A DNA stretch of 64,000 nt from Actinomycetota bacterium (GCA_026393475.1 JAPLAA010000054.1:45976-109975), one strand, 5' to 3'. Shown: positions 43,490 to 52,166, counted from the first letter of the stretch. Program-made: numbers and translations. The notes: generated by a model from the sequence alone, not told the origin.

Positions 43490-45024
43490 TGGGCCGCAAG
43501 ATCCTGTTCATCACCACCGACCAGCAGCGCTACGACACCCTCGGCTGCAACGGCGGCACGATCGCTCGCACCCCGGTGATCGACGGCGTTGCCGCGGCAG
43601 GCGTGCGCTACGAACGGGCGCATCCGCAGAGCGTGGTGTGCATGCCCTCGCGCAGCACGATGCTCACCGGTCAACACGTGAGCACGCACGGCGTCTGGAT
43701 GAACGGTGTGCCGCTCCCCGAGGACGCCCCGTCGGTGGCCGAGGTGCTGCAGGACGCCGGCTATCGCACGGCGATCATCGGCAAGCCGCACTTCGAGCCG
43801 TTCCTCGATCCGTTCGCCCGCTTCCCCGAGAACGGCTTCGCACGCAACGGCACGTTCGGGCCGCACCGCGGCTTCGAGCACTTCGAGTCGGCCACCCACG
43901 GCGCCGCCGGCCCGCTGCACTACGCACGCTGGCTGTCGTCCACGCATCCCGAGGCAGTGGGCATGTTCTACCCCGTGCTCGACGGCTCGCTGGAGGTCAA
44001 CGCCATGGGTGGCGGCGACACCGGCGCACCGCAGGCGTGGGTGAACAACATCCCCAAGGACTGGTACCACACCGACTGGGTGGCCGACCGCACGATCAGC
44101 TGGCTCGACTCGCTCGGCGCGGACGACGACTGGTTCTGTTGGATGAGCTTCCCCGATCCGCACCACCCGTGGGACCCGCCGGCCGGCGAGGTCGGCCGCA
44201 TCGACTGGCGCGACGTGCCCCTCGTCGAGGGCTACATCGAAGATCAGACCGAGCGCGAGCGAGTGATCGACGCGAAGCCGCGCCACTACCGCGCTTGGTA
44301 CGACGGGACGTTGGTGAGCAACTACGAGGCACCCGCCAAGTGGGCCCCGGCCACGCTGACGCCCGACCAGCTCCGCGAGGTCACCGCGCTCAACGCGGTC
44401 GAATGCGAGCTCATCGACGAGGCCATCGGCCGGGTGCTCGCCGCGATCGCGCAGCGCGGCTGGGACGACGACGTCGACATCGTGTTCACCACCGACCACG
44501 GTGAGCTGGGCGGCGACTTCGGACTGATGTTCAAGGGTCCGTACCACGTCGACGGCTTGATGCGACTGCCGCTCATCTGGCGGCCCGCGCCGTCGAGCAG
44601 CGCGACGCCGGCCACCGTCACGCGCCCGGTCGGCCTGGTCGACCTCGCTCCGACGTTCTGCGCGATCGCCGGCCTGCCGGTGCCGGCGTGGATGGAGGGC
44701 ACGCCGCTGCCCGTGGACGACGGCGACGCCGACGCCCGCGGCTTCGAGCGCGTGCTCACCGAGTGGGACAGCGACCTGTTCGGCGTGAGCGTGCACCTGC
44801 GCACGATCACCCGCGACGGATGGGTGTGCACCACCTATCAGCCGGGCACCGCACACGACGGCACCGAGGGCGAGCTCTACGACCTGGCGAACGACCCGCT
44901 GCAGCGCGAGAACCGGTGGGACGATCCCGCGTTCGCCGCCACCCGCAGCGATCTCGTCGCCGACCTCTGGGACCACCAGCCACCGATGAAGTCGCCGCTG
45001 CCCGCCGTGCAGGCGCCGGTCTGA
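43489..45024 (+). CDS. Type I sulfatase (CMPSR active site)
   Basis: The 511-residue protein has the N-terminal metal motif LFITTDQQRYDTLGC, the formylglycine-type motif CMPSRSTMLTGQHVS, the central MSFPDPHHPWDPP and the C-terminal metal site TTDHGELGGD. The pattern resembles choline-sulfatase/arylsulfatase types. It is cytoplasmic by sequence. It directly precedes a SulP anion transporter, which would suit handling of released sulfate. Confidence 0.88.
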   Translation: MGRKILFITTDQQRYDTLGCNGGTIARTPVIDGVAAAGVRYERAHPQSVVCMPSRSTMLTGQHVSTHGVWMNGVPLPEDAPSVAEVLQDAGYRTAIIGKPHFEPFLDPFARFPENGFARNGTFGPHRGFEHFESATHGAAGPLHYARWLSSTHPEAVGMFYPVLDGSLEVNAMGGGDTGAPQAWVNNIPKDWYHTDWVADRTISWLDSLGADDDWFCWMSFPDPHHPWDPPAGEVGRIDWRDVPLVEGYIEDQTERERVIDAKPRHYRAWYDGTLVSNYEAPAKWAPATLTPDQLREVTALNAVECELIDEAIGRVLAAIAQRGWDDDVDIVFTTDHGELGGDFGLMFKGPYHVDGLMRLPLIWRPAPSSSATPATVTRPVGLVDLAPTFCAIAGLPVPAWMEGTPLPVDDGDADARGFERVLTEWDSDLFGVSVHLRTITRDGWVCTTYQPGTAHDGTEGELYDLANDPLQRENRWDDPAFAATRSDLVADLWDHQPPMKSPLPAVQAPV

Positions 45025-45037
45025 CCCACACGCTGCG

Positions 45038-45068
45038 CTCGCGTCGACGGCACTACCGTCGACGCGAG
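45038..45068 (+). promoter_or_regulatory. 13-bp perfect hairpin ending on the SulP start codon
   Basis: CTCGCGTCGACGG, loop CACTA and CCGTCGACGCGAG pair without mismatch. The last base is the G of the SulP GTG start. It lies just after the sulfatase gene. It could end the upstream operon, or hide the SulP ribosome site until something opens it. Confidence 0.6.
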
Positions 45069-46879
45069 TGAGCACGCCGAACCACGCCGCGAACCCGCAC
45101 GGCGCATCAACGGAGACCGTCGGAACGAACGGGTCGTGGACGCGGTTCGTGCCGCTGATCGAGCAGCTGCGGTCGTACGAGCGTGGCTGGCTCGCGAAGG
45201 ACGCGGTCGCGGGGACGGTGCTGGTCGCCCTGCTGGTGCCGGCCGGGATGGCGTACGCACAAGCATCGGGGCTGCCGCCGATCACCGGGCTCTACGCCAC
45301 GATCGTCCCACTGCTCGTCTATGCGGTGGTCGGCCCGTCGCGCGTGTTGGTGATGGGGCCGGACTCGTCGCTCGCGCCGCTGATCCTCGCCGCAATCGTG
45401 CCGCTCGCGGCGAGCGACCCAGGCGACGCGGTCGCCCTCGCCGGTTTGCTCTCCGTGGTGGTCGGCGTGATCGGGGTGTTGGCCGGGCTCGCCCGGTTCG
45501 GCTTCCTCGCCGAGTTGCTGTCCGCACCGGTGCGGTTCGGCTACCTGAACGGCATCGCACTCACGATCGTCGTCAACCAGCTGCCGAAGGCGTTCGGCTT
45601 CTCGGTGGACGCCGACGGATTGATCGGTGTCGCCCGGGCGTTCGTCGACGGCGTGGTCGACGGCGAGTCCAACGGATGGGCGATCGGCGTGGCCGCCGGC
45701 AGCCTGGCGGTGATCTTGTTGATGGGACGCCTCACCAAGGTCGTGCCCGGCGTGCTGATCGCCGTCGTCGGCGCGATCGTCGTCACCGTCGTGTTCGGTC
45801 TGGGCAGCGAGGGACTGAAGCTCGTGGGCGACCTGCCGTCGGGCTTCCCGCGGCCAAGCCTGCCCGACACCGACTGGGACAACCTGAGCGCCATGTTCGG
45901 CGCTGCGCTCGGCATCTCGTTCGTCGCATTCGCCGACACGAGCGTGCTCGCCCGAGTGTTCGCACTGAAGCGCGGTGCCAAGGTCGACTCGAACCAGGAG
46001 TTGGTGGCGCTGGGCCTGGTGAACATCACGTCGGGTTTCTTCCAGGGCTTCCCGGTGAGCGGCAGTGCGTCGCGCACCCCCGTGGCCGAGGCAGCCGGGG
46101 CGCGCACGCAGCTCACCGGCGTGTTCGCGGCCGCCGTGCTGTTGATGCTGCTGCTCGTCGGATCGGCCACGTTCCGCAACCTCCCGCAGGCCACCCTGGC
46201 GGCGGTCGTGATCGCTGCCGCACTGCGGATGTTCGCGATCGCGCCGGTGGCGCGGCTCGCCCGGATCCGCCACAGCGAGTTCCTGTTGTCGATGGCCGCA
46301 TTCGTGGCGGTGGCGCTGTTCGGCGCGATCACCGGTGTGGTGGTGGCGATCGCGCTCTCGCTGCTGAACTTCATGCGCAAGGCGTGGAAGCCGCACACCA
46401 CCGAGCTCGTGCGGGTCGACGGCTTGAAGGGCTACCACGACGACCAGCGCCACCCCGAGGGTCGGCACATCCCCGGGTTGATGCTGTACCGGTTCGACGC
46501 ACCGCTGTTCTTCGCCAACTCCCGCTTCTTCGTGGAGGACGTGCTCGAACGGATCGACCGTGCCGAGCACGAGGGGCGTGACGTTCGCGTGGTGGTGGTG
46601 ACCGCCGAGCCGATCACCGACGTCGACACGACCGCGGCCGATGCGATCGACGAGCTGATCCGCGACCTCGCGGCACGCGATGTCACGCTGCGCTTCACCG
46701 AACTGAAGGGCCACGTGCGCGAACGGATGGAGGCGTACGGCCTGATCGACCGGATCGGCACGCAACACCTCACGCGCACCACGGGCGAGTCGGTGCACAT
46801 GTGGGTCTCCGAGTCGGGCGTCGACTGGGTCGACTGGGAGGACCGCGAGGGCAGCGCCACCCAGGAAGAGAAGCCCTAG
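45068..46879 (+). CDS. SulP-family anion (sulfate) transporter with STAS domain
   Basis: The 603-residue membrane protein has the SulP signature near GTVLVALLVPAGMAYAQASGLPPITGLYATIVPLL, about 10-12 membrane segments to residue about 440, and a C-terminal STAS domain (PGLMLYRFDAPLFFANSRFFVEDVLERI, about residues 465-580). SulP proteins move sulfate, bicarbonate or dicarboxylates. The position behind a sulfatase suggests sulfate, but the ion is not read from the sequence. Confidence 0.9.
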   Translation: MSTPNHAANPHGASTETVGTNGSWTRFVPLIEQLRSYERGWLAKDAVAGTVLVALLVPAGMAYAQASGLPPITGLYATIVPLLVYAVVGPSRVLVMGPDSSLAPLILAAIVPLAASDPGDAVALAGLLSVVVGVIGVLAGLARFGFLAELLSAPVRFGYLNGIALTIVVNQLPKAFGFSVDADGLIGVARAFVDGVVDGESNGWAIGVAAGSLAVILLMGRLTKVVPGVLIAVVGAIVVTVVFGLGSEGLKLVGDLPSGFPRPSLPDTDWDNLSAMFGAALGISFVAFADTSVLARVFALKRGAKVDSNQELVALGLVNITSGFFQGFPVSGSASRTPVAEAAGARTQLTGVFAAAVLLMLLLVGSATFRNLPQATLAAVVIAAALRMFAIAPVARLARIRHSEFLLSMAAFVAVALFGAITGVVVAIALSLLNFMRKAWKPHTTELVRVDGLKGYHDDQRHPEGRHIPGLMLYRFDAPLFFANSRFFVEDVLERIDRAEHEGRDVRVVVVTAEPITDVDTTAADAIDELIRDLAARDVTLRFTELKGHVRERMEAYGLIDRIGTQHLTRTTGESVHMWVSESGVDWVDWEDREGSATQEEKP

Positions 46880-46931
46880 GTCGTCTCGTTGCTCCAAGGG
46901 TGGGAACGTCGGCAGCGGATGGACAAGCCTG

Positions 46932-47279
46932 ATGCGGCGAGGAGAGATCCGGCTCGTCGACCTCGAACCCGTCCGGGGTGCTCAGGCCGACAAGCAGCGC
47001 CCGGCGGTCATCGTCAGCAACGATGGTGCCAACAGCACCGCGCAGCGACCCGGGCGAGGGGTCATCACCGTCGTGCCGGTCACGTCGAACACCGATCGCG
47101 TGTACCCGTTTCAAGTGCTCCTGCCCGCGAGCGCCACGGGTCTTTCGGTCGATTCCAAAGCGCAGGCAGAGCAAGTGCGCTCGATCGCCGTCGAACGCTT
47201 CGGCCGCCGGATCGGCACGCTGAACGCCGAGCTGCAGACGGATCTCGACGAAGCACTTCGGCTCCACCTCGCTCTCTGA
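46932..47279 (+). CDS. MazF/PemK-like endoribonuclease toxin, no antitoxin seen
   Basis: The 115-residue protein has the MazF core: RRGEIRLVDLEPVRG, QRPAVIVSNDG, VVPVTSNTDR, FQVLLPA and the late RSIAVERFG. It would act as an mRNA-cutting toxin. The usual antitoxin gene directly upstream is missing: the space to the SulP stop is only 52 bases, and no suitable small acidic frame lies in 47280-47503. It may be an orphan, or its partner may be elsewhere. Confidence 0.85.
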   Translation: MRRGEIRLVDLEPVRGAQADKQRPAVIVSNDGANSTAQRPGRGVITVVPVTSNTDRVYPFQVLLPASATGLSVDSKAQAEQVRSIAVERFGRRIGTLNAELQTDLDEALRLHLAL

Positions 47280-47503
47280 CCGCTCAGTCCATCAACGGAA
47301 CATCTACAGATCGGCACGCGTTGTCGGGGTGTCGGGTGCGTTCCGTAGCGCACAGCGCCACGCAGCGCGCCCGACGTCCCTTGGAAGCGCCGAGTGCCCG
47401 GGTATGTGCGCTGTCTGGCAAGTGATCTGGGCGGGTTGTCGATGCCTGGCGGGGCGTTCGCGACCGCGGCATCGACATCACTCCGTGTGCCGGGTCCCGA
47501 TGG
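47280..47503. other. Gap between convergent genes, no gene seen
   Basis: No open frame has the composition expected of a gene. No obvious antitoxin for the MazF-like protein is present. No strong terminator hairpin was recognised. Confidence 0.4.
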
Positions 47504-49417
47504 TCAGAAGCCGTAGATGGCGCGGAGGGCGGGCGTGCCTCGCTCCGATGCCGTCAGGTCGGGTGACGGGCAGCGGTCGTCGATCGCCCCGCCCGGCAGC
47601 CAGGGCTGCGGGCACGGGCGGTGCAGTGCACTCGCCACCCAGCGCGCCACGTAGTCGGCCGTCGCCCACGCGCCGCCACCCTGCAGGTGCACACGATCAC
47701 CCGAGTACCACCCACTCGAACTCGCGGCGTACGTGCGCCAGTCGGCGACCACCAACTCCGGCCACGCCCCGCTGTCGCGCAGCGAGGTGAGCACCGCGTT
47801 GTTCACCGTGTACGTGCGGAGCTGGTTGCCGGTGCCCTCGCTGTAGGTGAGCCACACCACCACGCGGGCGCCACGGGTCCTCGCCGCCGACAGCACGTCC
47901 TCGACGGCTTGCTGGAAGCCGGACGTGCCCTCGTTGTAGCCCGCCTTCACGACCACGACGTCGATCGCTCCGGGGGTACGTGCGATCGCCTGGACTGCGG
48001 TGTCGGGCACCTCTCCGGTGAACGCGCTCCGACACGACGGACGCACCAGCCGGCGACACGGCGCCGCATCGAGCACCGGCACCATGCCCTGCAGCGCTCG
48101 TTGCGATGCGGTCACCACGTTCAGGGCCGCGAGCGTGGAGTCGCCGATCAGCAACACCCGCGGTGCCACTGGCGCGTTCGGGGGAACGGGCGCCACCGAG
48201 GCGACGGGTGCGCCGACGAACCAGCCGCTCATGTCGACCACCAGATCGGTGCCGGCGTTCGAGTACCAGGCGAGGCCTCGATCGCTGAGGCCGGTGATCG
48301 CCGCGTTCGCCACGACGGCGTTGCGCGCCCGGGCGTTGAGCGACGACGTCGCGGGGCGGCCGGTGCCCGCCGGGTACGCGGTGACGAAGCCCGCAGCGTC
48401 GATGCGATCGAGCGTGACGTTGGTGACGACGGCCGCCGCGCCGGGGAGGTCCACCGCCAACTCGCGGGTGCCGTCGGCCCACAGCCGGGGCGCACTCGCG
48501 CGCGTGTCGAGCAGCCGCGAGGGCGCCACCGCCACGAACAGCCCCTCGCTGCTGTCGGCTGAGCCGGGGCCGGTGAACCAGCCGACGAGATCGATCAGCA
48601 GGTCGGTCGGACCCGAGTTGAACAGTGCGATCCCCGCCGGCGACATCGGCACGATCACCGACGCCGCGATCGCCGCGCCGGAACCGTCGGGGTTGAGCAC
48701 CGAGCTCGACGGCACCGGCGTGCCGGCCGCATGTGCAGTCACGAAGCCGGCGCGGGTCGCGCCGACGCTGGTGACGTTCACGGCAAGCGCCAGCGCATCG
48801 GCGGGCACCTGAGCGGGACGTGCGACCACCGCTCCCGCACCGGCAGCGAGCGAGCCGGTGTCGCGCGTGTCGAGCAGCCGGACCGGCGCCGCGGGGACGA
48901 ACCGGCCCGCTCGAGCCGTGGTAGCGCCGACGAACACACCGGACACGTCGACCACCAGGTCCACACCGGCCGGTGAGAACAGGTCGATCGCACCGCCATC
49001 GGACAGCGGGACGATCGCCGCGTTGGCCACGGTCTGCCCCGGTGCCACGTTGACGGTCGAAGTGTCCGGACGCGCCGCGCCGGACGGCCACACGGTCACG
49101 AACGTTGCCGCCGCCGAACCGGTGGCGGTGACCGTGATCGCCGCCGCCTCGGCACCCGCCGGGATGCCGACCCGACCCGTCACCTGCACCCGGATCGTGG
49201 TGGCGTCGACCCTCGTGCACCCGCACGTCGCGTCGCGTGTGTCGGCGAGCCGCTCGGGCCCGACGGGCACGAACCGCGAGGGCGCCGACAGGGGCGCGGG
49301 CGCGGCATGCGCCGAAGGCGCCGCGGGTGTCGGCACAGCGAGCACAGCACCCGATCCGGCCACCGCAGCTGCGACGACGAGTACGACCAGTCGTGCCGCA
49401 GCGGTGCGGGACGTCAT
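47504..49417 (-). CDS. Secreted protein with three RLLDTR repeats and an SGNH-hydrolase-like domain
   Basis: The 637-residue protein has a signal peptide (AARLVVLVVAAAVAGSGAVL, cut near HAAPA). Three related beta-rich modules of about 120-130 residues follow, each beginning R-L-(A/L)-D-T-R and ending with (VANAAI..LSD.G....S..G.DLVVDVSG.F/WFVG)-like lines. The C-terminal 200 residues start with the Ser motif LLIGDSTLAAL and include GDRVHLQGGG, which supplies the late Asp-His. This suggests an esterase or acyl-hydrolase displayed outside the cell. It overlaps the PhyH gene stop by four bases. Confidence 0.75.
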   Translation of the reverse strand: MTSRTAAARLVVLVVAAAVAGSGAVLAVPTPAAPSAHAAPAPLSAPSRFVPVGPERLADTRDATCGCTRVDATTIRVQVTGRVGIPAGAEAAAITVTATGSAAATFVTVWPSGAARPDTSTVNVAPGQTVANAAIVPLSDGGAIDLFSPAGVDLVVDVSGVFVGATTARAGRFVPAAPVRLLDTRDTGSLAAGAGAVVARPAQVPADALALAVNVTSVGATRAGFVTAHAAGTPVPSSSVLNPDGSGAAIAASVIVPMSPAGIALFNSGPTDLLIDLVGWFTGPGSADSSEGLFVAVAPSRLLDTRASAPRLWADGTRELAVDLPGAAAVVTNVTLDRIDAAGFVTAYPAGTGRPATSSLNARARNAVVANAAITGLSDRGLAWYSNAGTDLVVDMSGWFVGAPVASVAPVPPNAPVAPRVLLIGDSTLAALNVVTASQRALQGMVPVLDAAPCRRLVRPSCRSAFTGEVPDTAVQAIARTPGAIDVVVVKAGYNEGTSGFQQAVEDVLSAARTRGARVVVWLTYSEGTGNQLRTYTVNNAVLTSLRDSGAWPELVVADWRTYAASSSGWYSGDRVHLQGGGAWATADYVARWVASALHRPCPQPWLPGGAIDDRCPSPDLTASERGTPALRAIYGF

Positions 49418-50280
49418 CGCGGCGCGAAGCTCGTGGTGTCGCCGGCCGCCTCGCCGCGCACCAACTCCATCGGGCTGCGGCCACCGTCGATGTACCCGAG
49501 GGCGTACGCGCCCACCTCGTAGCCGAGCAGTCGCTGCAACCGTTCGGGCATCGCCCGCACCTCGTCGAGCGAGTACGACAGGTACTGGTTCTCCTCCTGG
49601 CGCAACCACCCGAGCACGTAGTCGACGTTGATGCCGATGCGCGTGGTGTCGGTCGTGTTCGCCCCGCCGGCGTGCACCGTCGAGCCGAGGTACAGCACCA
49701 CCGATCCTCGCGGCATCTCCGCAGGCGCGGTCTGCTCGTACGTGTACTTCACGTCGTCGGGCGTGCGATGGCTGTCGGGAACCACACGGGTGGCGCCGTT
49801 GGCCTCGGTGAAGTCGTCGAGCGCCCAGATGGTGCTCACCTCGACGTCGACGTCGCGCGGGAACGGGAAGAAGTCGAAGCACCAGTGATCGCGGTGCAGC
49901 ATCTGCGCCGGCGAGTCGGGGCCGATCGCGATCGACTGGGTGAGGTGCAACTGGAACGTGGTCTTCTTCGGCCACAGCGTGCGATCGACCACGTCGAGCA
50001 CGAGCGGGTGGGCGACGAGTTCGGCGCTCGACGGGGCCCGGGTGAGCAGCGCCCCGGTCCGACGGGTGTTGTGGCCCGAGAACGCGTCGGCACCCGTGGG
50101 CGTCGCCTCGAGCCACGGCTGCAGCTCGGCGGCGAGTCGATCGCACACCGAGGCGTCGACGAGACGCTCGATGATCACCGCGCCGTGCGCTCGCAGCAGG
50201 TCGCTGATCTCCTCGGCCGACGCCTCCGGCCCGCGTCGCGGGATGTCCAGGGCCTTCACCGTCGTCGCTGCTTCGGTCAT
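49414..50280 (-). CDS. Phytanoyl-CoA dioxygenase (PhyH) family protein
   Basis: The 288-residue protein is a non-haem iron, 2-oxoglutarate-type oxygenase. It has the iron motif HRDHWCFDFF (His-x-Asp), the distal His in STVHAGGANTTDTTRIG, with Arg that would bind 2-oxoglutarate. ATG 50280 is chosen because upstream codons overlap the next gene without family similarity. It is coupled by ATGA to the secreted SGNH-like protein, an unusual pairing. Confidence 0.85.
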   Translation of the reverse strand: MTEAATTVKALDIPRRGPEASAEEISDLLRAHGAVIIERLVDASVCDRLAAELQPWLEATPTGADAFSGHNTRRTGALLTRAPSSAELVAHPLVLDVVDRTLWPKKTTFQLHLTQSIAIGPDSPAQMLHRDHWCFDFFPFPRDVDVEVSTIWALDDFTEANGATRVVPDSHRTPDDVKYTYEQTAPAEMPRGSVVLYLGSTVHAGGANTTDTTRIGINVDYVLGWLRQEENQYLSYSLDEVRAMPERLQRLLGYEVGAYALGYIDGGRSPMELVRGEAAGDTTSFAPR

Positions 50281-50315
50281 GGGGGAACGGTAGCCAACCC
50301 GTTCCGACCGGTCGG

Positions 50316-50771
50316 TCAGCGTGCTGCCGCTTGGACGGCAGCGCGCTGGGCGAGCGCGGTGGCCATGCGCGGCAACAGCTGCCCCATCATCTGCGAGAAG
50401 AACCATCCAGTGCCCTGGATCTTCGGCTCGAACGACGAACACCAGCGGATGTCGGTGCCCGTGGTGCCATCGGGGTCGGCCGTCGGGGTGAGGTCGATGT
50501 CGGCTCGGTAGCCACGCATCGGCAGCCCCGACAGCAGTTCGTAGCTGAGGCGGCGGTCGGGCACCAGCTCGACGATCCGCTCGACCGAGCGGATGCCGTT
50601 GGTGATGAACACGCAGACCGAGTCGAGCTCACCCTCGGTGCCGCTGACGAACTCGTAGCGGCCGAGCGACGACCAGTCGGGCCACGTGGGTCGGTCGCGC
50701 AGGACGGCGTGGACGGTGGCGGGATCGGCGGTGCTGTGGGCGGTGCCCTCGACGGTTCGGCGGCGGCTCAT
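50316..50771 (-). CDS. SRPBCC/polyketide-cyclase-like protein
   Basis: The 151-residue protein has the START-like fold: VEGTAHSTADPATVHAVLRDRPTWPDWSSLGRYEFV, strand-rich middle, long C-terminal helix (GQLLPRMATALAQRAAVQ). It is divergent from a TetR gene, with a palindrome between the two starts, so it is likely regulated by that protein. ATG 50771 is preferred to the more upstream one because the latter would cover the palindrome. Confidence 0.8.
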   Translation of the reverse strand: MSRRRTVEGTAHSTADPATVHAVLRDRPTWPDWSSLGRYEFVSGTEGELDSVCVFITNGIRSVERIVELVPDRRLSYELLSGLPMRGYRADIDLTPTADPDGTTGTDIRWCSSFEPKIQGTGWFFSQMMGQLLPRMATALAQRAAVQAAAR

Positions 50772-50778
50772 GCGATGA

Positions 50779-50796
50779 ATGTACCACTTGGTACAT
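50779..50796. promoter_or_regulatory. Palindromic operator between SRPBCC and TetR genes
   Basis: ATGTACCA, two bases CT, then TGGTACAT forms a perfect 8+8 inverted repeat in the 57-base divergent space. The size and symmetry fit a TetR dimer site controlling both genes. Confidence 0.75.
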
Positions 50797-50828
50797 GAAT
50801 TGTCCACGGGCCGCTACAGTGCCGTCCG

Positions 50829-51458
50829 ATGGCCCGTCCCCGAACCGACGCACGAGCCCAACTCCTCGCCGAGGTGGTCGACCACCTCGCCCGGACGGGC
50901 GTCGCCGGCCTCAGCCTGCGAGACCTCGCGGCGTCGATCGGCACCAGCCACCGCATGCTCGTGTACCACTTCGGCTCCAAGGCCGGGCTCCTCGCCGAGG
51001 TGGTGCGACACGTCGAGGCGAACCAGCGCGCCCAGCTCGAAGCACTCGCCGCCGGCGGCGACGCATCGACGGACGGGGGCACGGCGCAACGCATCCGCGC
51101 CATGTGGGCACACTGGGTCGATCCCGCGACACAGGCCCAGGAGCGACTGTTCTTCGAGATGGTCGGCATGGCGCTGCAGGGCGACCCGGCGATGCAGCCC
51201 CTGCTCGACGACCTGATCCTGCCGTGGCTCGAACCGATGACGGCGCTGCGCCGCGCCGCAGGTGTGGACGAGGCCGACGCGCGCTCCGACGCCCGACTCG
51301 CGCTCGCCGTCACCCGCGGTCTGCTGCTCGACCTGCTCGCCACCGGCGACGTCGAGGCGACGACGCTCGCGTTCGAGCGCTTCGGACAACTGATGCGCGC
51401 CGTGGAACCCGCCCGAGCGGACCGGTCGGGTCAGCGGGAGCGGAAGCGGTCGAGCTGA
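50829..51458 (+). CDS. TetR-family transcriptional regulator
   Basis: The 209-residue protein has a TetR DNA-binding domain (GVAGLSLRDLAASIGTSHRMLVYHFGSKAGLLAEV, residues about 20-55) and a helical C-terminal ligand domain. It reads divergently from the SRPBCC gene and probably binds the palindrome at 50779-50796. Its last 28 bases overlap the end of the convergent S4 gene. Confidence 0.9.
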   Translation: MARPRTDARAQLLAEVVDHLARTGVAGLSLRDLAASIGTSHRMLVYHFGSKAGLLAEVVRHVEANQRAQLEALAAGGDASTDGGTAQRIRAMWAHWVDPATQAQERLFFEMVGMALQGDPAMQPLLDDLILPWLEPMTALRRAAGVDEADARSDARLALAVTRGLLLDLLATGDVEATTLAFERFGQLMRAVEPARADRSGQRERKRSS

Positions 51459-51805
51459 CGACGCTCGCGCTTGGTGGGTCGGCCGGCCGCCCGGTCGCGC
51501 ACGAACAGCGGTGCCGACGAGTCCTTCGGCGGAACCGGTGCGCTGTGGTCGACGAAGCACGCAACCGCGACGCTGGCGCCGACGCGCTTGTCGATCACCT
51601 GCACCACTTCGAGCACCCGTTCACGCCCGCCGACCGTGGCGGTCACCCGATCGCCGATCTTCACCGGCGTGGCAGCCTTCGCCGACGAGCCGTTCACCTT
51701 GATGTGGCCGCCGCCGCAGGCGTCCGTCGCCGCCGTACGGGTGGGATACAGGCGCACCGCCCACACCCACTTGTCGACCCTGGTGCTCTCCACGAGGGGT
51801 ACCAT
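51431..51805 (-). CDS. S4-domain RNA-binding protein (Hsp15-like)
   Basis: The 124-residue protein starts with the S4 fold: TRVDKWVWAVRLYPTRTAATDACGGGHIKVNG, then KIGDRVTA. A basic tail (RPTKRERRQLDRFRSR) follows. Hsp15-type proteins bind ribosomal RNA in stalled large subunits. It is divergent from the next gene with only 5 bases between the two start codons. Confidence 0.85.
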   Translation of the reverse strand: MVPLVESTRVDKWVWAVRLYPTRTAATDACGGGHIKVNGSSAKAATPVKIGDRVTATVGGRERVLEVVQVIDKRVGASVAVACFVDHSAPVPPKDSSAPLFVRDRAAGRPTKRERRQLDRFRSR

Positions 51806-51810
51806 CGCGC

Positions 51811-52113
51811 ATGGCCACCGCGAAGATGAAGCCCTCGGTCCCCGATCGCACGCAGCACTTCGTGCTGATCGACGTCGACGGCGCCACCGAGGAGATCCTG
51901 ACCGCGAGCGCGGACGACGCCGATTCGCTCGCCGCGGCGATCGTCGATGCCGCCGCAGCGCTCAGCACGATCGTCGTGCCGGTCGGTGGGTTCGCCGCCG
52001 GCGGGTTCGTCGTCACCGGGCACCTGGTGTTCGACCTCGCGAAGGCGAAGCGCACCGAGGTGCGGGTCGAGTCGCGGTCGCTGCAGTTCGCGTCGATGGG
52101 CATCAAGAAGTGA
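51811..52113 (+). CDS. Small protein of unknown function
   Basis: The 100-residue protein starts MATAKMKPSVPDRTQHFVLIDVDGATEEIL, with a hydrophobic middle (ALSTIVVPVGGFAAGGFVVTGHLVFDL) and a basic end. It has no signal peptide. No family is recognised. Its ATG lies 5 bases from the S4 gene start, so their promoters must overlap each other's coding or leader region. Confidence 0.6.
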   Translation: MATAKMKPSVPDRTQHFVLIDVDGATEEILTASADDADSLAAAIVDAAAALSTIVVPVGGFAAGGFVVTGHLVFDLAKAKRTEVRVESRSLQFASMGIKK

Positions 52114-52166
52114 CGCGCCGCCGGCCGTCGCACTGATCCCTCCGACCACGTCCACCCGAGCGGCGC

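Noticed and set aside
41122..45285. Very long minus-strand frame (1387 codons) opposite the hydrolase cluster
   Set aside because: It covers five well-supported plus-strand genes and shows no domain; it is a GC-driven shadow.
47280..47503. Antitoxin gene for the MazF-like toxin
   Set aside because: The short frames here have no DNA-binding or acidic-tail character.
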